NCBI GenBank assembly: GCA_937901455.1
Contig: CALDIA010000071.1
Coordinates: 1-7,728, forward strand
DNA: 7,728 nucleotides
Origin: an uncultured Bacteroidales bacterium
GTDB lineage: Bacteria > Bacteroidota > Bacteroidia > Bacteroidales > WCHB1-69
Direction: 5' to 3'
Made by a program: the position numbers and the translations under genes. The notes beneath the pieces were generated by a model. The model made no database searches. It worked only from the letters and a program-made list of their open reading frames with translations, and was not told the origin of the DNA. Positions 1-5,671 of the stretch are shown one piece after another. Position 1 is the stretch's first letter; every line of letters begins with the position of its first letter.

Positions 1-198
1 GAACACGCAAACCATTGCCAATTAATTCGTATCTTGGGTTATCAGCACCAATTCCAGCACATGCCTTACAGATTTTTTGGATGCCACGCCCCAGGTCTCT
101 ATGTATCCAGCATAATAGAAAGCATTGGCGATATTCTCATTATAAGGAATATTCATGGTAGTGTTTCATCCAGTGGTCTGGGTTGGGTTTTCGATGAA
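1..198 (-). pseudogene. 3' remnant of AlbA_2/RecG-like ATP-binding regulator, frameshifted
   Basis: Read on the minus strand, three consecutive frames together spell the C-terminal part of the widespread AlbA_2 (divergent AAA_4)/HATPase_c_4 family of putative DNA-binding, ATP-binding regulators. The pieces are FIENP near 198-184, then NIPYNENIANAFYYAGYIET at about 153-94, then W-G, then RGIQKICKACAGIGADNPRY in a new frame from 88, running to the window edge. The family normally reads ...PYNP.IANAFYRAGYIE.WGRGI.KI..., so one base is missing near 89-90, where WG and RGI should join in one frame. At least one more shift lies at about 157-180. The gene is broken, or this end was poorly sequenced, and it continues beyond base 1. 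Family assignment is from remembered sequence pattern; the frameshifts are seen directly. The 5' part does not continue past the palindrome at 235-268. Confidence 0.72.
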
Positions 199-234
199 CT
201 TTATAGTCGTGCAAAAATAGTCTTTTTTCTGGTT

Positions 235-268
235 CATTCGACAGCTGGCCGCGGCCAGCTGTCGAATG
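235..268. repeat. Perfect 34-bp palindrome without spacer
   Basis: The two 17-base halves are exact reverse complements, starting with CATTCGACAGCTGGCC and centred on CCGCGG. There is no loop, so this is not a typical terminator hairpin. It sits between the RecG-like remnant on its left and unrelated, GC-richer sequence leading into the ROK kinase fragment on its right, so it marks a junction. It could be a recombination or transposition scar, a dimeric protein binding site, or a fold-back assembly artefact. Confidence 0.9.
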
Positions 269-336
269 GCGGTTTTTCAGCGGGGAAAAGCGTGCCGTCG
301 GCATCTATCCTGGGCACCTGCCTGCGATAGGATTTC

Positions 337-621
337 TTGTCCATCGCGGTCTTCCCCATCAGCAACACCACCGCCCGCTGGCTGGGTCTCGCCTTAGCCA
401 ACGCCGCAGCCTTCTCTGAACCGGAGGCCATTTTCCTGATGGGCGGTCCCACCCACGCCGGCGAGGCACTGATGCGCCCGCTACGCCACTATTTTGAAGA
501 AAACCTGCTGTTCCTATACAAGGGAAAAATCAAAATACTGCTCTCACAACTAGCTCACAACGACGTGGCCATATTTGGCGCCGCCGCGTTGGCCCGTTTA
601 TCAGAGAATAATAGTTTTTGA
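337..621 (+). pseudogene. 5'-truncated ROK-family sugar kinase (C-terminal ~85 residues)
   Basis: The open frame ends at TGA 619-621. From about base 361 it matches the C-terminus of ROK-family glucokinase-like enzymes: WLGLALAN, then EAIFLMGGPTHAGE (the family's helix, strand and GG turn), then PLRHYFEENLLFLYKGKIKI, then a final DVAIFGAAAL helix. ROK kinases are about 300 residues; only the last ~85 remain, without the ATP-binding DGT motif, the catalytic aspartate or the zinc-binding cysteines. The frame formally opens at TTG 337 after an in-frame TAG (328-330), but residues before ISNTTARW do not look like ROK sequence, so homology starts abruptly near 361. The piece is presumably non-functional. 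It is GC-richer than its neighbours. It converges on the FISUMP gene, with stops 30 bases apart. Confidence 0.75.
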
Positions 622-623
622 AG

Positions 624-645
624 ATCTATTTAAGACTGTATAGAT
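624..645. terminator. Weak candidate bidirectional hairpin between convergent genes
   Basis: ATCTAT (624-629) and ATAGAT (640-645) form a 6-bp stem with a 10-base loop, between the convergent stops of the ROK fragment and the FISUMP gene. It is AT-only apart from one pair and lacks a long T-tract, so it is a poor intrinsic terminator. Position is the main argument. Confidence 0.22.
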
Positions 646-651
646 TATTTA

Positions 652-2586
652 TTATTCATTGCGGAGGCAGCGCACGGAATAACCGTAGAACTTTTCATCG
701 GGGTACATTTTAGCGCTTAATCCTTCATAGTTAAGGTAGAGTTCATACGCCAAGTGATTTTCCGTTTCGTACTGCGTGGTGCTCCAGAAGTCGCCATAGA
801 AACTAAAATACTGAGGACTACCGTCTTTAAAGAAGCCGGCAGGAAAGGCACTGAAACCTGAAGCGTTGCGGTCAGTGTAAGAATAATCACCTGGGGTTCC
901 AGAAGTGTTTTCTTTTTTCCACGCACACCCCTTTGCGAGTTTGCCGGCATTGGAAGAACCGGTTTCGGTGGTATTTATCAAGGTGTTAAACTCTGCATAG
1001 CTTGGCACATGCCATCCTTTGGGACAAATGCCCTGCACTCCAGATGGAGTTGCACCGCTTGAGGCAGCACCTGCCATAGCGGCATACCAGTTATAGAGGT
1101 AACCGTAGCTTGCAGCATCCGACTGCCCCGAAGGTAAACCGTAATATGCTTCAGTAGCAGAGTTTTGATACGATTGTGTTAAAGTCGGGGCACCTGTAAG
1201 GTTGCTTGCATAGGCTGTTGCACGCACATTCTCTGCCATCCAGCATTGGTTTCCTATCTGTACCACTGCATAACCATTGCCCTGCTGATCATACACCTTC
1301 ACTATCTTGCCTTGGCTGTTGGTTTCCTCCAAACCACCGGTGCTGGTTTTGTCATAGCCGCTGGTATGGGCGGTTCCGGTGCAAGGATTAAGGGTTGATT
1401 CCACCAAAGAGACAGTGCTTGTTGCAGCGCAACCGCTGCTTCTTCTGGCTGTTACAGTGTAGGTGCCTGCTTGTGAGTAGGTATGGACTGTGTTGGCAGC
1501 CGGATGGTCAACGTCATCCGAGCCATCGCCCCAGTTCAACGTACCGATCACGTTTGCTTCCAGAAGAGTGACGGTGAGTTGGTCGTTGCAAAGTGAGAGT
1601 GTGGGTGGTGTGCCCGAAGAGATGAGTGTGGTGGTTGCAGTTTGGGTAAGTTCACGATCATTAGCATTGGCAGTACAAGTAACATTAAGGATGCCTGCAG
1701 AGGTTACGGTTTTGGAAAAAGTGTTTCCGGTGGAAGTTGTAGTACCATCGTCCCACGTGAAAGTATAATTGGTGTAGGTGAAAGTGCCGTCGGTTACCGT
1801 TGCCGTATAGGTAATTGTTTTTGAAGATTCTCCGCAGAGATTTACTGTATCGTTTTCCGGACCAGTGATTACGAGTTCGCAGGAAGCTGCGGGAAGAACA
1901 GAGCTTTTCAAATCGTTCACCTCGTCTTTAAGTTGCGCAATGTTGCGGTTGAGACTGTCGAAAACGGCAAACAAGTTGGCGGTGACATCCTGCATAGCAT
2001 TTTCTACAATTCCCCGAATCGAATCAAGACAGGAACAATTGTTGGTGGTGGCGTTACGCATAGCCTCTTCCACGGCAGAGTTCACCGATTCGGGGTTCAC
2101 ATTGTCAGCATACATAGCGTAAGGAACGGCAGTAAACGGAGTGTTGTGCACAATTTGTGTGCCGTCAATTTCGATGGAAGATTTTACGTATGCATTTTGC
2201 CAGTCAATGTTATCCCAGGCGCCACTCACCAAAGTTCCGTTTCCTATGAGGAGGGATATCAAACCGTTGGCATTACTTGTCACGGAATGTGATTCACTAA
2301 AGGCAGGTATTGTTGCAGTTTCGCTGTTGTAGATTGAAATTGTAACCTGCAACTGTGTGTTAACCACCAGTTCGTTGGCACTGTTTCGCACCACAGCCTG
2401 GTAGCTCAATTTGTTGTTTTGCGCAAATATCGCAGTTGCGCAACATAGCACTATAGCTATGATTAGGAGTAGTTTTTTTCCATTCTGGTTATTTTTTAGT
2501 ATTTTGCTTAGTATATGACAGAAAGGGACCTCTATTTTCACCATTTTCGCGACACACCTCCAGAACTTGCGAGGTCCTTTAAACAA
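652..2586 (-). CDS. Secreted PKD/FISUMP-domain protein
   Basis: A predicted exported protein of 644 codons. Residues 37-56 are a hydrophobic signal peptide (KKLLLIIAIVLCC...AIFAQ). Residues 58-160 match the N-terminal domain of many Bacteroidetes secreted proteins (LSYQAVVRNSANELV start, PYAMYADN end). Residues 165-230 are helical and polar, possibly coiled coil. Two PKD-like Ig folds follow, at about 238-322 (TFTWDDG) and 328-393 (NWGDGS, then HTYSQAGTYTVTA). Residues 428-644 form a FISUMP domain (Fibrobacter succinogenes major paralogous family): IGNQCWMAENV, GYLYNWYAAM, CPKGWHVPSYAEFN, FWSTTQ and a C-terminal YGYSVRCLRN. The architecture suggests a surface or secreted protein, probably binding or adhesive; substrate unknown. 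No type IX sorting domain is visible. The start is doubtful: residues 1-36 precede the signal peptide, and an ATG at 2481-2483 is out of frame by one base (see findings). Confidence 0.9.
   Translation of the reverse strand: MFKGPRKFWRCVAKMVKIEVPFCHILSKILKNNQNGKKLLLIIAIVLCCATAIFAQNNKLSYQAVVRNSANELVVNTQLQVTISIYNSETATIPAFSESHSVTSNANGLISLLIGNGTLVSGAWDNIDWQNAYVKSSIEIDGTQIVHNTPFTAVPYAMYADNVNPESVNSAVEEAMRNATTNNCSCLDSIRGIVENAMQDVTANLFAVFDSLNRNIAQLKDEVNDLKSSVLPAASCELVITGPENDTVNLCGESSKTITYTATVTDGTFTYTNYTFTWDDGTTTSTGNTFSKTVTSAGILNVTCTANANDRELTQTATTTLISSGTPPTLSLCNDQLTVTLLEANVIGTLNWGDGSDDVDHPAANTVHTYSQAGTYTVTARRSSGCAATSTVSLVESTLNPCTGTAHTSGYDKTSTGGLEETNSQGKIVKVYDQQGNGYAVVQIGNQCWMAENVRATAYASNLTGAPTLTQSYQNSATEAYYGLPSGQSDAASYGYLYNWYAAMAGAASSGATPSGVQGICPKGWHVPSYAEFNTLINTTETGSSNAGKLAKGCAWKKENTSGTPGDYSYTDRNASGFSAFPAGFFKDGSPQYFSFYGDFWSTTQYETENHLAYELYLNYEGLSAKMYPDEKFYGYSVRCLRNE
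2523..2580. repeat. Imperfect inverted repeat in the FISUMP gene leader
   Basis: GGACCTC (2526-2532) and GAGGTCC (2571-2577) are exact inverted repeats. They extend to about 10 bp (AAAG-GACCTC with GAGGTCCTTT) if one G is bulged. The arms lie between the predicted -7 box and the signal-peptide codons. If the true start is near the signal peptide, this is a 5'UTR hairpin with a loop of about 38 bases, so a leader regulatory role is possible but unproven. Confidence 0.35.
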
Positions 2587-2606
2587 GAACTGAAGATATG
2601 ACGCTG

Positions 2607-2614
2607 CAAATGTA
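2607..2614 (-). promoter_or_regulatory. Bacteroidetes -7 box for the FISUMP gene
   Basis: On the minus strand this reads TACATTTG, a match to the Bacteroidetes -7 consensus TAnnTTTG. Transcription would begin near 2600, about 15 bases before the upstream-most ATG (2584-2586) and about 115 bases before the signal peptide. I see no clear -33 TTTG at the expected distance. Confidence 0.5.
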
Positions 2615-2683
2615 CATAATGTTCTTTTAGTCAGGTCTGTTTTTTGATTTTTTCTACTTTTCGGAGCGGTATTTTATTAATTG

Positions 2684-2878
2684 TCAATTAATTGAATCCC
2701 TTAATTCATTCCAAGACGCCTCACTTGCTCGTACCGGCACAGGTTGTAAACCAGGTTTGTCAGGGTGTTGTAGGCCGCGTTCCGCGCAAAACCGATTGTT
2801 GAGTTTTTCCATAGTCTCGTCGCTGTCGAAAAGCCCGACGTTGCCTTGCTGCTTGTATGCCTGTTTGATCTGATTCAT
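2684..2878 (-). pseudogene. Truncated IS5-like transposase N-terminus with unrelated 3' codons
   Basis: A 64-codon frame. Residues 1-28 (MNQIKQAYKQQGNVGLF, then S-D-E-T-MEKLN) match the first codons of the second IS copy near 5737-5650. They resemble the start of IS5-family transposases, which typically begin with a short polar stretch, GLFD, then a helix leading to GNPL..L. After residue 28 the two copies diverge: here the frame continues RFCAERGLQHPDKPGL to the end in DSIN, which I do not recognise and which lacks the GNPLDKL motif of copy 2. No transposase catalytic DDE region is present, so this is a remnant. It could still be expressed from the conserved promoter at 2898-2928. No known function is assigned to the tail. 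Confidence 0.5.
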
Positions 2879-3062
2879 CGCTCATTCAAATTTGCCGCAA
2901 ATACACAAATAATTCTTTGAATTACAAATGGTTGCGAAATATTTTTTTTGTAAAAAATTCATCTGTCTCAAATTGGCAGAAACAGAGAATTCGGGGGCCG
3001 TTTTTAGGGGATTTTTACTCATAAGAAACTGTTAATCAGTGAGAAATAATTAGAAGTCCCCA
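2799..3062 (-). mobile_element. Truncated IS end, copy 1 (IS5-like, left end plus tnp 5' codons)
   Basis: This 264-base block is repeated at 5658-5920 at about 90% identity by eye, in the same orientation. In both copies similarity stops just after GAAGTCCCCA; read outward-in on the minus strand the element would begin TGGGGACTTCTAATTATTTC, a plausible terminal inverted repeat. Inside lie a promoter and the first codons of a transposase-like gene. The rest of the transposase and the opposite end are absent, and I find no second TGGGGACTTC end in the window. Assignment to IS5 rests only on the short N-terminal pattern in the two copies, so the family is tentative; that it is a dispersed repeat end is well supported. 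The ATPase stop codon lies 5 bases beyond the end. Confidence 0.6.
2898..2928 (-). promoter_or_regulatory. Promoter inside IS end, copy 1
   Basis: On the minus strand TTTG (2928-2925), 21 intervening bases, then TATTTG (2903-2898) resembles the Bacteroidetes -33/-7 arrangement, though the -7 is TATTTG rather than a full TAnnTTTG. The start ATG at 2876-2878 follows by about 20 bases. Copy 2 keeps the same spacing with ATTG as its -33. Confidence 0.45.
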
Positions 3063-3066
3063 AGTA

Positions 3067-4353
3067 TTACTCCTTCAAGCACCCTATGGGCACCACATAA
3101 ATGCCGTCTTCTCTTCTAAAGGCGTAAGAGCCCACTGCCGTTAGAACCATCATAAAGGCAGGCGATTTCATTTTTGCAGTGTCAATTTTTTTGTTGAGCT
3201 TCAACAGGCTCTCTGCACCTTCGTTAATCAGTTGGTCGCCGCCAAGTTTGATTTCGACAAGACCATAGGAACCATTGCGAAGATGGACAACAGCATCGCA
3301 TTCCAACTTGTCTTTGTCACGATAGTGATAAACCCTGCCGTCAAGGGCATCAGCAAAAACACGCAAATCGCGAACACACAAAGTTTCAAAAATCAGCCCA
3401 AAGGTATTTAAATCGTTAATCAAATCATTAGGACCCAGTCCTAATGCTGCTGTGGCGATTGATGGGTCAACAAAATACCGATTATGAGAAGTCCTTATGG
3501 CTGTTTTTGAACGCAGATTGGGGTTCCACGCAGGCATGTCTTCAACAACGTAAATCTTATTCAACGCTTTGAGATATGTGGCTACCGTATCTTCACTAAA
3601 AGATGTCGATTCATTAGCTTTCATATCATCTCTCAAAGTGGTTAATGCTGCTTGTGCCCCCTGATGTCGTGCATACGAGCGAAGTAGTCGTCGCACTTGT
3701 TCTGGATTCTTTTGGATATTGTCCGCTGCTGAAATATCCGTTTCGGCTACCGCATCGACATAATCAAAAGCCTGATCCAAAGCAACTTCCTTTTCCATGT
3801 CAATTGTGTCGGGCCAACCGCCACGGCATGTTAAAAATGCTATGTCTTGTAAGTTAAGTTCGCATTTTCCGGCAATGCGCTCTGGCGTTCGAAACAATTC
3901 CGCTAAGCTGACCATGCCGTTCGATTCACCTGATTCCCATAAACTCATAGGCCTCATGACTATTCGTCCGATACGTCCGGTTCCAGAGTGTTGTATTTGA
4001 GGATTATCATCCTCCCCATCTTTTACAACCACAGAACCGGTAAGGATAAAATGTCCGTGACCTTTGCGATGATCCACCTCAAAACGTATTGCATCCCATA
4101 ACACCGGGGCCTCCTGCCATTCGTCGATAAGCCGAGGCGTTGGGCCGTCTAAAATCAAGTGGGGATCAACATTCGCTAATTTGATATTATGTTCTCTTGT
4201 CCTTGTATCGCCCATATAAAGGACACTTTTTGCAATTTGCTCGGCCGACGTGGTTTTTCCGCACCATTTGGGGCCTTTAATCAATACGGCACCCTTGCCA
4301 GCCAATTTCCTTTTCAGCAATTCATCGACAACTCTATGCTTGTAAGTTTCCAT
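3067..4353 (-). CDS. AAA_14/DUF4143 family ATP-binding protein
   Basis: A complete 428-residue member of the AAA_14 + DUF4143 family, usual size for the family. The N-terminal ATPase domain has a Walker A loop GPKWCGKTT (27-35), a Walker B strand RLIDEWQEAP (74-83), and a sensor-like FILTGS (102-107) followed by the family's GRIGR (126-130) and RPMSLWESGES (134-144). The C-terminal DUF4143 part includes FETLCVRDLR (322-331) and a PD-(D/E)XK-like pattern D353 ... E367-I-K369 in LECDAVVHL and GLVEIKLGG, so a nuclease-like fold is likely. Such genes are multicopy and mobile-looking in Bacteroidetes and archaea; their physiological role is not established. It lies alone, with a promoter box 20-30 bases upstream and decayed DNA or an IS end on either side. 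All ATPase motifs are intact, so it is probably functional. Confidence 0.93.
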   Translation of the reverse strand: METYKHRVVDELLKRKLAGKGAVLIKGPKWCGKTTSAEQIAKSVLYMGDTRTREHNIKLANVDPHLILDGPTPRLIDEWQEAPVLWDAIRFEVDHRKGHGHFILTGSVVVKDGEDDNPQIQHSGTGRIGRIVMRPMSLWESGESNGMVSLAELFRTPERIAGKCELNLQDIAFLTCRGGWPDTIDMEKEVALDQAFDYVDAVAETDISAADNIQKNPEQVRRLLRSYARHQGAQAALTTLRDDMKANESTSFSEDTVATYLKALNKIYVVEDMPAWNPNLRSKTAIRTSHNRYFVDPSIATAALGLGPNDLINDLNTFGLIFETLCVRDLRVFADALDGRVYHYRDKDKLECDAVVHLRNGSYGLVEIKLGGDQLINEGAESLLKLNKKIDTAKMKSPAFMMVLTAVGSYAFRREDGIYVVPIGCLKE

Positions 4354-4373
4354 CGCAATTTTTATTTAAGATG

Positions 4374-4381
4374 CAAAAATA
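4374..4381 (-). promoter_or_regulatory. Bacteroidetes -7 box for the ATPase gene
   Basis: Minus-strand TATTTTTG matches TAnnTTTG exactly. It predicts a short leader of about 10-15 bases before the ATG at 4351-4353. There is no obvious -33 TTTG; that position falls at the edge of the 23-bp tandem repeats. Confidence 0.55.
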
Positions 4382-4396
4382 GCATTTTTTTAATCC

Positions 4397-4465
4397 ATTC
4401 GGCAGGTTGGCGAAAATTTATTCGGCGGGTTGGCTAAAAATCGTTCGGCGGGTTGGCGGACTTTC
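4397..4465. repeat. Three tandem 23-bp repeats upstream of the ATPase promoter
   Basis: Units at 4397-4419, 4420-4442 and 4443-4465 share the core TTCGGCRGGTTGGC followed by an AT-rich tail. The first two units are close; the third diverges after the core. They begin about 16 bases upstream of the -7 box. The 23-base period, a little over two helical turns, would suit a repressor or activator binding in a row, including autoregulation by the neighbouring gene, but no regulator is identified. The units are contiguous and degenerate, unlike a CRISPR array. Confidence 0.8.
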
Positions 4466-4691
4466 ATTTGGGAATTTAGCAAAAAGCCATCGCCCGAATC
4501 CTTCGCGCCACCTCTTCCGGACTGTCCACCAGCAGCCTTGTATCCATCCAACACCGCACGGGTCTTCCCCCGATGGATAGACTTTCCACTCCTCAACCGC
4601 TGGATTAGCAAGTCAAGGAGTGCCTGGGAGATGATAAATCTTGATGTTTTTATTCTTGTGTTATTATTGTCTTTTTCGTTTTCATTAGTAA
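4466..4691. other. Stretch with no intact gene; possible gene tail on minus strand
   Basis: I see no intact gene here. On the minus strand one frame ends DTRLLVDSPEEVARRIRAMA then F-C and a TAA at 4476-4478, which looks like a plausible protein C-terminus but opens only about 30 codons upstream. A neighbouring minus-strand frame (LLDLLIQRLRSGKSIHRGKT, then RAVLDGYK) also looks protein-like and could be its continuation after a frameshift near 4545. I do not recognise the family. A plus-strand frame also crosses this stretch but has no recognisable content. Confidence 0.3.
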
Positions 4692-5081
4692 AGAATCCCC
4701 TATTCCGGGCAGCTGCAGCGGTATCTGAAAGAGTACGGCCACGGAAAGAGTCAGCCCTCGGCAAAAGTGGTTTTGGAGACCATTCCGGCAACGGAAGAAG
4801 AATTTACAATATGGTATATAGACGCACCCGCCGAATCTCTACTTAACTATCTTTGGCCATTGATGAGCGACTATGCGCACGCTGACAGCGCCGGGATTAT
4901 GTTCGCCTATATGCGTATGGGCGAGTTCTCCGACGGCGAAGTGTCGGAAGGGCTTTTCGACGATTATATTGAGCTGAAGAAAGAACACCCTGCCCTGTTC
5001 GGCAAATACCGCAGACTATTGTCCAAACAATGGAATGAAGTGTTTGACGAATGGGAAAAAAGAGATGTACGGGGAGTAGAA
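4692..5081 (+). pseudogene. Fragment of an unrecognised gene (acidic, helical)
   Basis: An open frame after an in-frame TAA (4689-4691) reads QLQRYLKEYGHGKSQPSAKV, then ETIPATEEEFTIWYIDAPAE, then LLNYLWPLMSDYAHADSAG, later YIELKKEHPALFGKYRRLL and WNEVFDEWEKRD. Composition is that of a genuine acidic helical protein, but there is no ATG before about 4860 in frame and no stop at its natural end: the frame runs on as shadow sequence into the WG-repeat gene. A TAG at 5077-5079 lies in another frame, 7 bases before the next ATG, so a small frameshift near 5065 may have destroyed the stop. I do not recognise the family. It is best read as truncated at both ends. Confidence 0.5.
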
Positions 5082-5086
5082 ACGCT

Positions 5087-5146
5087 ATGCGTTATATCTC
5101 CGAAATTTTTCGCGCGAATCAGCGGGTCCTGCAGGGTTCGCCATCA
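5087..5146 (+). pseudogene. 5' fragment of a second unrecognised gene
   Basis: ATG at 5087 opens MRYISEIFRANQRVLQGSPS. It is preceded by a Shine-Dalgarno-like GGGGAG at 5071-5076, ten bases upstream. The coding look stops at about 5146, where the stop codon of the opposing WG-repeat gene lies; beyond that the frame is antisense to that gene. It therefore looks like the start of a gene downstream of, and probably co-transcribed with, the fragment before it, cut by a rearrangement. Family not recognised; evidence is short. Confidence 0.35.
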
Positions 5147-5671
5147 GTATCTATCCAGAACATTTCCCTGCTTGTCAAGTTCGAACCAATGGCCTCGACC
5201 TTTCATCACCTGCACTGTGCCGAACTGGAATCTGCCCACGAGATTGTATTTTAACGGAATGACTATGTTGCCTGCCCTGTCGATATAGCCCCATTTCTTC
5301 CGCAGACACACTCCCGCTCTTTCTTCATAAAAATAAGACACATCTTCGAATTGCGGTTCGATGACTATGTTTGCGTTTGTGTCTGCAAATCCCCATTTAT
5401 TTCCAACATGCACCGGTATCAAACCGTCTTTACCCCACCAGGGATATTCATCGTATGCCTTAAACCCTTCAATGGATGAATCCGCGACAATACATTTCTC
5501 CTTAAAATGTTCAATCCAGACATCTCTTGTCGTCTGTTCCGATTGTCCGCCCGTATTTTGCGCAAAACAACTTATGAGGGACATCATCGCAAGAGCGCAT
5601 ACTAAAAAAAACGCTTTAACTCCTTTTGAGAGTTTGTCCAAAGGGTTGCCCAGAGAATTGAGCTTGTCCAT
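5144..5671 (-). CDS. Exported WG-repeat protein with IS-derived N-terminus
   Basis: A 175-residue frame from ATG 5669-5671. Residues 1-17 (MDKLNSLGNPLDKLSKG) look like transposase sequence shared in part with IS copy 1. Residues 19-38 (KAFFLVCALAMMSLISCFAQ) are a signal peptide; LISC could be a lipobox, or signal peptidase I could cut before QNTGG. The mature part has WG repeats: WWGKDGLIPV (78-87), KWGFADTNANIVIEPQFEDV (92-111) and KWGYIDRAGNIVIPLKYNLV (126-145), with a last degenerate unit HWFELDKQGNVLDRY at the C-terminus. WG repeats are beta-rich and usually found on cell-surface or periplasmic proteins of unknown ligand. The frame extends upstream to an ATA (5735-5737) where copy 1 has ATG, so the start must be internal. 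The short length suggests loss of further repeats. Confidence 0.8.
   Translation of the reverse strand: MDKLNSLGNPLDKLSKGVKAFFLVCALAMMSLISCFAQNTGGQSEQTTRDVWIEHFKEKCIVADSSIEGFKAYDEYPWWGKDGLIPVHVGNKWGFADTNANIVIEPQFEDVSYFYEERAGVCLRKKWGYIDRAGNIVIPLKYNLVGRFQFGTVQVMKGRGHWFELDKQGNVLDRY

Noticed and set aside
34..330. 98-codon plus-strand open frame
   Set aside because: It is antisense to the RecG-like remnant and then runs through the palindrome; no recognisable content.
1206..2332. Several plus-strand open frames of 60-119 codons
   Set aside because: All are antisense shadows within the FISUMP gene, whose domain order is coherent on the minus strand.
2676..2697. CAATTAATTG palindrome near the end of the IS-related frame
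   Set aside because: Short AT-rich palindromes are expected by chance in such sequence, and no GC stem or T-run makes it a terminator.
3067..4353. The ATPase as part of a defence or toxin system
   Set aside because: DUF4143 ATPases are common stand-alone genes; no partner nuclease, methylase or antitoxin gene lies next to it here, only IS remnants and fragments.
4397..4465. Possible CRISPR array
   Set aside because: Three contiguous 23-base units share a core but have no unique spacers, and no cas gene is present.
4430..4846. 138-codon plus-strand open frame
   Set aside because: It begins within the 23-bp tandem repeats and has no protein-like pattern; the adjacent frame carrying QLQRYLKEYGHGKSQ and WYIDAPAESL is the coherent one after 4700.
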